Part shown: positions 20,521-27,452 of the stretch, piece after piece
Layout of the letters: each line of letters starts with the position of its first letter
Position numbering within the stretch: position 1 is the stretch's first letter
Assembly (NCBI GenBank): GCA_028456385.1
Contig: JALNQF010000480.1
Span: 1 to 27,452, forward strand
Direction of reading: 5' to 3'
From: Ophiosphaerella korrae
Taxonomy: Eukaryota > Ascomycota > Dothideomycetes > Pleosporales > Phaeosphaeriaceae
Length of the DNA: 27,452 bases
Position numbers and translations under genes: made by a program
The notes under the pieces: model-generated
Told to the model about the DNA's origin: nothing
Seen by the model: only the letters and a program-made list of their open reading frames with translations
Databases searched by the model: none

Positions 20521-20844
20521 AGAAACTAGAAGACTACTAAAGTTAAAACCCTCTAGACTACCTTGTAGTAAACTAAGAAAACTAGTACTACTAGCGCTAA
20601 ATAGAGAAGTATTAAGAACGTTTAATAAAATAGGAGCTAGAATAGCCTAAACTATATCCTTAAGGTCTATCTTAGCCTCTAAAGTATAAAACTATTTAGA
20701 TAATTTAGTATTATTATAAGCCTTTATCTTATAAAGACGCTTAATATAAGAATAAAGATTTACTAGCTTATAAAGAGTTAGCTTATACTTAGCCTTAGCT
20801 TCTATAAGCTATAATAATAGTATTTCTTAAGCTTAGTTAATAGC
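20518..20844 (-). pseudogene. antisense gene, coiled-coil half (unit 2)
   Basis: Aligned without gaps of frame to 18223-18561: IEAKAKYKLTLYKL, LYKIKAYNNTKLSK, TLEAKIDLKDIV and LEGFNFSSLLVS with the same TAA end. The N-terminal half (KVKIFPYSYYTQLKL, SKYYNKYILANI, SSISLIEYKYLISI) follows at about 20880-21060. Confidence 0.6.
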
Positions 20845-21193
20845 TTACTTTATATAACTTAGTAAAAAGAGACTATATAGAAATTAAGTACTTATACTCT
20901 ATAAGAGAAATACTAGATAGTATATACTTGTATTAAATATTAGCTAAGATATACTTATTATAGTACTTACTATCTTTTAAAGATATAAGATAAGTAAGCT
21001 TTAATTAAGTATAATAAGAGTAAGGAAATATTTTAACTTTATTATAAGTAACGTAAGTAATAAGAAGAAGTTTATTGTAATTAAAATATAAAGATATAGA
21101 GAATAATAAGGAATTAGAAATAAATAAAGAAACTAGACTAATAACCTTAGGCCTAGGATAGAGAAATAAGAACCTATTTAAAGAGGAGAATAG

Positions 21194-21637
21194 TGTTATA
21201 GCTATAATAAGAAGAAACTAATTTAAACTAATTAGCTTTACTATAAGTAATAATAATATATATAACCTATAAGAAAATAAACTAGATTAGGAGACTAACT
21301 ATAATTAGGATACGTAATAAATTTATAAGTTATAATCTTAGTAAATATAAAGTATAAAGCTAAATACGTAATAAATTTATAATTTATAATCTTAGTAAAT
21401 ATAAAGTATAAAGCTAGCTAAGAAGCCTAAGTATATAGTTAGTAATAATACATATTATTAGGATAGTATTAGTAATTTAATCCTTTAACTATAGAATACT
21501 AATACAAGATAGTTATAAAATATCTTCTATTATTTATAGTTATTACTAATCTTAAAATAAGCTTTTACTATTACTTTATAATCTCTTAGCTCTCTCTAAT
21601 ATAAGTACCTATAGTTAATAATAAGTAGCTTATTATA
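21194..21637 (+). repeat. chromovirus LTR 4, variant with 54-bp repeat
   Basis: 444 bp, starts TGTTATAGCTATAATAAG and ends GCTTATTATA. Its U3 has two tandem 54-bp units (about 21308-21415) built on TTATAATCTTAGTAAATATA, the same motif found in the minus-strand LTR 8 and not in LTRs 1, 2, 3, 5, 6 and 7. Confidence 0.85.
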
Positions 21638-22664
21638 AGAGTTATTATAATAGACTTTATTATAAAGTTACTAAAGTCTAAAGACTTAATATTAAGAGTT
21701 AAGTATAATAGAATCTTAATAATAGTAGATAAACTTATAAAGTACTTATACTTTAGACTATATAAAGAAAAAAGTAAGATAGAAGTTACTATATATTAGG
21801 TTCTAGGAACTATAATTAGCTAATATAGTATTCTAGATAAAATTATTATAGATAAAGATATAAGATTTATATTAAAACTATAAGGAATAATATTAGTATA
21901 GTTAGAAATCTAGTATATAATATTAATAGTATATTATCTATAAATAGATAGATAATTAGAATATATAAACTAGATAGTAGAGTAATATTTAAGATACTAC
22001 CTTAACTATAACTAGAATAATTAGGTATAGCTACTACCTATAGTATAGTTAGTATATAATAGCGTAAAGAATAAAGTAATAAAAGTATTACCTTTCTTTA
22101 TAAACTATAGATTTTACTCTAATATATACTAAATACTAAAATAAAAAGTATCTTAGTTTCTAAAAAGAGAAAACTTTATTAATAAACTTAGAAATATATA
22201 TAAATAACTAAAATAGAATATAGAATTCTTATATAATTAAATAGTAAAGTACTATAATAAAAAATACTAAGAAGAACTCTAATTTAAAGAGAGAGAAAAA
22301 GTATAGTTAGTATAAAAGAATATTAAAAGTAAATAACTTAGCTTAAAACTAGACTATATTAAAATAGGACTCTATAAAATTAAAAAGAAAGTTATACTAG
22401 TTATATTTAAACTAAATCTTCTAAGTAAAATAAGGATATACTTAATATTTTATATAGTACTACTAGAGAAAGTACTATAAGAAGTAAAACTACTAGTATA
22501 TAAAGTAGATATATATAAAGAATACAAAGAATAGAAAGTTAAAAAAATCTTAGTATACTAGTTCTATAATAGTAAGAACTACTACTTAGTAAAATAGATA
22601 GGTATAAATAAAAAAGGATAACTATAAGAGAAAATATAGAAACTAAAAGATAATCTTAATTACT
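21638..22664 (+). pseudogene. chromovirus integrase-chromodomain fragment, unit 3
   Basis: It begins after LTR 4 at the point matching about 17197 of the near-complete pol (AGAGTTATTATAATAGAC), so the zinc finger is missing and the first catalytic Asp is kept close to the edge. It runs to the chromodomain (NYYLVK) and ends beside the third copy of the antisense gene. Confidence 0.85.
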
Positions 22665-22985
22665 TTAAAAAACTAGAAAAGTTCTAAAGTTAAAACTCTT
22701 TAGAGTACTTTATAGTAAACTAAGAAAATTAATATTACTACTACTAGATAGAGAAGTAATAAGAATACTTAATATAATAAGAGTAGCTCCTACTATAGCT
22801 TTAAAATTAAGCTAAGACTTAATAAAAGTAGCTTATATAATAGACTTTTTATTATTTAAAGCTTTTATTTTATAAAGATAAATTAAATAAGTATAATTTT
22901 CTACTTATATACTTAGAATCTAATTATATTCTTTTTTAGCTTTAGTAATCTATTTAGATAGTTTATCTTAAGTATAGTTAATAGC
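22665..22985 (-). pseudogene. antisense gene, coiled-coil half (unit 3)
   Basis: Same frame and stop as in the other two copies: ITKAKKEYN, LIYLYKIKALNNKKS, STLKSFNFRTFLVF, then TAA. The N-terminal half (ITIFSYSYYKSLNL, SKAYKVYIYTNTYISYNLSS, ISLIEYKLLILI) lies at about 23010-23190. Confidence 0.6.
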
Positions 22986-23337
22986 TCTTTCTATTATAAA
23001 TAAGTATAGATACGTAAATAAGTATTAATAACTTATATTCTATAAGAGATATACTAGAGAGATTATAAGATATATAGGTATTAGTATAAATATATACTTT
23101 ATAGGCCTTACTATATTTTAAAGAGATATACTTTATAAGAAGATTTAAAGACTTATAATAAGAATAAGAAAATATAGTAATACTATAATATAATACGCGA
23201 TTTACTAATTAAAGATAATTAAAGGTAAATTTAGTAAGTATAAAAGAGGATAAAGAACTCTATATTAATAAAGAGATAGAATTAATAACTCTAGCTCTAG
23301 GATAGATAAACTAGAATCTACCTAGAAAGAGAGATAG

Positions 23338-23767
23338 TATTATAGGCGTAATAAAAGAAATTAAGATAGAACTAATTAATCTTAACTTAAGTACTAATAA
23401 AGTATAAAACAAGTAAAGTAATAACTTTAATTAGGAGACTATATATAACTAGGATACGTAGTAAAAATCTATAATTATATATAAATAGATTAAGGTAATC
23501 TATAATAATATATAAATAGATTAAAGTAATCTATAGTTATATACTAATAGGTTAGTAGTAATCTATATTATTATATATATAGATTAATATAAGTATATAG
23601 TTAATAGAATACGTATTATTAGAATAGTATTAGTAATCTAATCTCTAACCTAAAACGCTAATACTTAATATAGTATATATAAATTAACTATTATTTATAG
23701 TTATTACTTCCTAATCTACTAATAACTTAGGAGTTATTAGAAAGTTAACTCTAGTATACCTATTATA
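23338..23767 (+). repeat. chromovirus LTR 5 with decayed hairpin minisatellite
   Basis: 430 bp, starts TATTATAGGCGTAATA (TG mutated to TA) and ends CCTATTATA. Four 26-bp units at 23466, 23497, 23528 and 23560 are the RIP-mutated form of the LTR 1 hairpin units (GATCTGT now AATCTAT), with the same 31/31/32-bp periods. Confidence 0.85.
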
Positions 23768-24832
23768 TAAGTATAATAAATACGTACTATATAGAATACT
23801 ATAACTAGTTAAGATACTAGAAAAACTATAAAAAGTTATTATAATAGACTTTATTATAAAGCTACCTAAGTCTAAAAACCTAATATTAGGAGTTAAATAT
23901 AATAGAATCTTAATAATAGTAAATAAGCTTATAAAGTACTTAAACTTTAGACTATATAAAGAAAAAAGTAAAATAAAAGTTACTATATACTAAGTTCTAG
24001 GAACTATAGTTAGCTAATATAGTATTCTAGATAAAATTATTATAGATAGAGATATAAGATTTATATTAAAATTATAGAGAATAATAGTAGTATTATTAGG
24101 AATCTAGTATATAATATTAATAGTGTACTATATATAAATAGATAAATAATTAGAACGTATAAATTAAATAGTAAAATAGTACTTATAATACTACTTTAAC
24201 TATAACTAGAATAATTAGGTATAATTATTACCTATAGTATAATTAGTATATAATAGCGTAAAGAATATAGTAATAAGAGTATTACTTTTTTTATAAGTTA
24301 TAGATTTAACTCTAATATTTATTAGATACTAAGATTTTAAGTATCTTAGTCTTTAAGAAGAGAAAACTTTATAAATAAACTTAAAGAGATATATAATTAA
24401 CTATAATAGGATATAGAATTCTTATAAGATTAAATAGTAAAGTTCTATAATAAAAAATACTAAAGAGAACTTTAATTTAAAGAGAAAAAAAAAGTATAGT
24501 TAGTATAAAGAAATATTAAGAGTAAAAAAATAAGCTTAAAATTAGACTACGTAAAAATAAAACTATATAAAATTAAAAAAGAAGTTATACTAGTTATATT
24601 TAAACTAAGACTACTAGATAAAATAAGGATATACTTAATATTCTATATAGTACTACTAGAAAAGGTACTATAAGAAGTAAAACTACTAGTATATAAAATA
24701 GATATATATAGAGAATAAGAAGAATAAAAAGTAAAAGAAATCTTATAGTACTAGTTCTATAATAGAAAGAACTACTACCTTATAAAATAGATAGGTATAA
24801 ATAAAAAAAGTTAAATATAAGAAGATATATAG
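23768..24832 (+). pseudogene. chromovirus integrase fragment, unit 4
   Basis: It begins after LTR 5 at the point matching about 17130 of the near-complete pol (ATAAGTATAATA) and runs to the middle of the chromodomain (NYYLIK, IGINKK), where minus-strand LTR 6 cuts it. No antisense gene follows on this side. Confidence 0.85.
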
Positions 24833-25261
24833 TATAATAGGCTACTTATTATTAACTATAGGTACTTATATTAGAAGTTAGTAGATTAGGAAGTAATAAC
24901 AAAGTGCTTATATAAGGATCTATAATAACTATAAATAGTAAAAGATATTTTATAACTATCTTATACTTGCGTTCTATAGTTAAGAGATTAAATTACTAAT
25001 GCTATCCTGATAATACGTATTACTATTATCTATATACTTGTTATAATCTATAATCTATAGTTACTAAGATTAATAGATTATAGATTACTTTATTTTATAA
25101 TCTATTACTACTAAGAATCTATAGATTATAGATTACCTTAGGTATTCTAATTATATATAGTCTCCTAATTAAAATTATTACTTTACTTGTCTTATACTTT
25201 ATTAGTATCTAAGTTAAGACTAATTAGTTTTATCTTAATTCTTTCTATTACGCCTATAATA
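24833..25261 (-). repeat. chromovirus LTR 6 (minus strand)
   Basis: 429 bp, same U3 version as LTRs 2, 3 and 7, in reverse. It is followed on the right by 106 bp of the family's 3' internal region, also in reverse, so it was a 3' LTR of a minus-strand element. Confidence 0.85.
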
Positions 25262-25367
25262 CTATTTCTCTCTATAAGTAAGTCTTAGTTTATTTATCTT
25301 AGAGCTAAAGTTATTAATCTAGTTTCTTTATTAATATAAAGTTCTTTATCTTCTTTTATACTTATTT
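25262..25367 (-). pseudogene. 3' internal remnant of minus-strand chromovirus
   Basis: It matches, in reverse, the stretch just before LTRs 3 and 5 (AAGAACTCTATATTAATAAAG, a polypurine-rich end). It is cut by LTR 7, which points the other way, so at least one element inserted into another here. Confidence 0.75.
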
Positions 25368-25794
25368 TATTATAGGTGTAATAGAAGAAATCGAGATAGA
25401 ACTAATTAGTCCTAACATAGACGCTAATAAAGTATAAGACAAGTAGAGTAATAACCTTAATTAAGAGATAATATATAACTAGGACACGTAGACTAATCTA
25501 TAATCTATAGACTCTTAGTATTAATAGATTATAGATTAAGATAATTTACAATTTACTAGTCTTAGTAACTATAGATTATAGATTACAACGAGTATATAGT
25601 TAGTAGGATATATATTATTACGATAGTATTAGTAATTTAATCTATTAACTATAGAACGCTAATATAAGATAGTTGTAAAACATCTTCTATTATTTATAGT
25701 TATTATAGATCCTAATATAAACTTTTATTATTACCTCTTAATCTACTAGCTTCTAAAATAGGCGCCTATAGTTAACAACAAGTAGCCTATAATA
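25368..25794 (+). repeat. chromovirus LTR 7 (5' LTR)
   Basis: 427 bp, start mutated to TATTATAGG, ends CCTATAATA. It is followed by the leader CTTGCTAATTTAGTTATTA and gag, as in LTRs 1 and 2. Confidence 0.85.
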
Positions 25795-26662
25795 CCTTGC
25801 TAATTTAGTTATTAAGAGGAGTGAAGCGTAAGTAGTGTATAGTCTAGCTAATACAATAGTAGAAAGTTTAACTAAACAAATAAGTAAAGCACCTAAAAGT
25901 AGTTATAAATTAGAAAGTACTATATAGGAAATAATTAAAGGTTGTTTTAACTAACTAATTAATAATAAAAAAGATATAAAAATAGTAATTAACGCTTTAG
26001 AAACGTAGAATAAAGAACTGCAAGATTACGTAAAATAAAACAAGGTATAGATTAAGGCTATTATTATAGGCTAGAACTAAATAGAGTTAATTATATAACG
26101 CTTAGAGATAAGTACAATAAAGAAACTACTAAAGATACCTATACTTAAGAAGTTTAATAGAATAAGAGAGAAATTAAGACCTTTTATTATATTAGTATAA
26201 CTCTAGATAGATATACAAGTACTATACTTTAATATAAAAGAAAAGAAGGTAATATATATTAGATTATACCTTAAAGAAGACGTAATAAGATAGTATAAAC
26301 CTTACTAGATAGATTATACAATATATTCTCTAATAACTTAGAAAGATAAAACTAGAGCTATTTTTAGAAGTTATAAATACTTTACTAAATAAATAAGAGT
26401 AGCGTTTAGAGATATAGATATTACCTAATAAGCTAAGGAGTAACTAGAAAAGCTTATATAGAATTAGAGTATTCTAAAGTACGTATTATAATTTAAATAA
26501 CTATCTTAAAATATAGAATAGAATAAGTTAGCCTTAATATTACAATTTAAACAAGGACTTAACTCTAAGATCTAATACAAGATAATATATATAGAGAAAC
26601 TAAAGATACTAAAAGCTCTAAAATAGTAGGTAATATAAATTAATAATAATTTTTAAGAATAG
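25795..26662 (+). pseudogene. chromovirus gag, cut by LTR 8
   Basis: It aligns with gag of the near-complete element from its leader to the point matching about 13620, just before the zinc knuckles, where minus-strand LTR 8 interrupts it. It contains KKFNRIREKLRPF, IYIRLYLKEDVIR and FKQGLN. Internal TAG/TAA codons are frequent. Confidence 0.85.
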
Positions 26663-27133
26663 TGTTACTAGCTCTCTAGGGTTAACTTCCTAGTAGCCTA
26701 AGAGGTGTTAGTAGATTACGAGGTAATAGTAAAAGTTCGTGTTGTAATCTACAATAAGCTATAGACAATAGAAGATGTTCTACAACTATCTTAGTATTGT
26801 CGCTTGTAGTTAGTGATTAAATTACTAATGCTATCCTAATAATACGTATTACTACTAACTATATAGTAATAATATCTTAGCGGCTTTGTTACTTTGTATT
26901 TACTAAGATCGCAAATTCACGAATTTATTACATATCTAATATCTTAGCGGCTTTGTTACTTCGTATTTACTAAGATTGCAAATTTACGAATTTGTTACGT
27001 ATCTATATTGTAGTTAGCTTCCTAATCGAACTTATTATCCTATAGGTTGTTACCCTACTTATCCTATGCTTCGTTAGCAGCTAAGCGTAGACTAATTAGT
27101 TCTATCTCGATTTCCCTTATTACTACTATAACA
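26663..27133 (-). repeat. chromovirus LTR 8 (minus strand, less mutated)
   Basis: 471 bp. On the minus strand it starts TGTTATAGTAGTAATAAG and ends GCTAGTAACA. CpG, CpA and TpG are more frequent than in LTRs 2-7. It has the LTR 4-type U3 repeat. Confidence 0.85.
26874..27007. repeat. 67-bp tandem duplication in LTR 8
   Basis: Two 67-bp copies start at 26874 and 26941 with ATCTTAGCGGCTTTGTTACT. They differ at a few C/T and G/A positions. They are the less mutated relative of the 54-bp units in LTR 4. Confidence 0.9.
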
Positions 27134-27452
27134 CTATTCCCTCTTCTACGCAGTCCCTTGTTTCTCTATACTAGTACTAAGGTTATTAATCCTATTTCTT
27201 TGTTAATCTTTAGTTCTTTATTACTCTCTATACTATCTTAGTCCTAGCGTAATAAACTTCTCTTTATAGCTTATATTGTTTATAATAGGGTTAAGATATT
27301 CTTGTATTATTATTATACTAAATTAGGTCTTACTTGTCTTATATCTTTAAAGGATAGTAAACACTATAACAAGTGTATTCTCGCTAATATCTAGTATAAG
27401 TATATTTCCTCTAGGGTTTTACTTATAGAGTGTAAGTGTTTAATTTCTATAT
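27134..27452 (-). pseudogene. 3' internal end of a minus-strand chromovirus, with N-terminal part of its antisense gene on the plus strand
   Basis: It corresponds in reverse to 20880-21193. The minus strand shows the GGGAATAG tract before the LTR. The plus strand from about 27285 reads RVKIFLYYYYTKLGL, CLISLKDSKHYNKC, ILANI and LIECKCLISI, the least mutated copy of the antisense gene's N-terminal half, with Cys codons still present. It runs off the window edge. Confidence 0.65.

Noticed and set aside
25060..25140. repeated ATAGATTATAGATTA inverted motifs as a separate satellite
   Set aside because: They are the U3 repeats of LTR 6 in reverse and occur in LTRs 2, 3 and 7 as well.
27047..27241. 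64-codon plus frame rich in Leu, Ser and Ile
   Set aside because: As a stand-alone gene it is doubtful. It lies in the reverse of LTR 8 and the polypurine tract, though it may be the upstream part of the antisense gene.

Overview
The window looks like a repeat-rich, AT-rich accessory region of a filamentous ascomycete (Pezizomycotina). Three things point there. First, most of the sequence carries the signature of repeat-induced point mutation (RIP): CpA and TpG are nearly gone, TpA is in great excess, and the stops inside old reading frames are TAA or TAG where Gln or Trp is expected. Second, the elements are typical of fungi: Ty3/gypsy chromoviruses, Ty1/copia, Fot1/pogo and Tc1/mariner. Third, the only host-like remnants are a HET (heterokaryon incompatibility) gene, an AAA ATPase piece and ankyrin repeats. 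I found no intact gene, and no rRNA, tRNA or CRISPR array. No species is assigned.

Layout. 1-2240: the 3' half of a mutated chromovirus pol. 2886-2969: a 14-bp tandem repeat. 3030-4480: a mutated Fot1/pogo copy. 4481-6315: a second Fot1/pogo element, bounded by terminal inverted repeats, mutated on its left and almost clean on its right. 6316-11640: an island of balanced composition. It holds a HET-family pseudogene that is cut by Fot1 at its 5' side and by a 441-bp Tc1/mariner deletion derivative, then an AAA ATPase C-terminal fragment, decayed ankyrin repeats on the minus strand, a Tc1 N-terminal fragment, a pogo N-terminal fragment, and a copia 5' end with a half-tRNA-type primer site.

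11227-27452 is an array of one chromovirus family. Eight LTRs (six plus, two minus) separate one near-complete element (12339-19342), two gag-bearing 5' ends, and three integrase-to-LTR 3' pieces cut at different points. The family pol reads gag, protease, RT, RNase H, integrase, chromodomain. Behind it, on the opposite strand and tail to tail with pol, lies a second conserved frame with a possible Cys-rich N-terminal half and a coiled-coil-like C-terminal half. Four copies support at least part of it. The LTRs carry three different U3 minisatellites. The cleanest is nine 26-bp hairpin units, seven of which contain CACGTG.

The best candidates for something new are this antisense gene, the hairpin/CACGTG minisatellite with its RIP-decayed twin, and the two sharp mutation boundaries that fall inside single transposons. 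All protein family calls come from reading motifs by eye; no database search was made.
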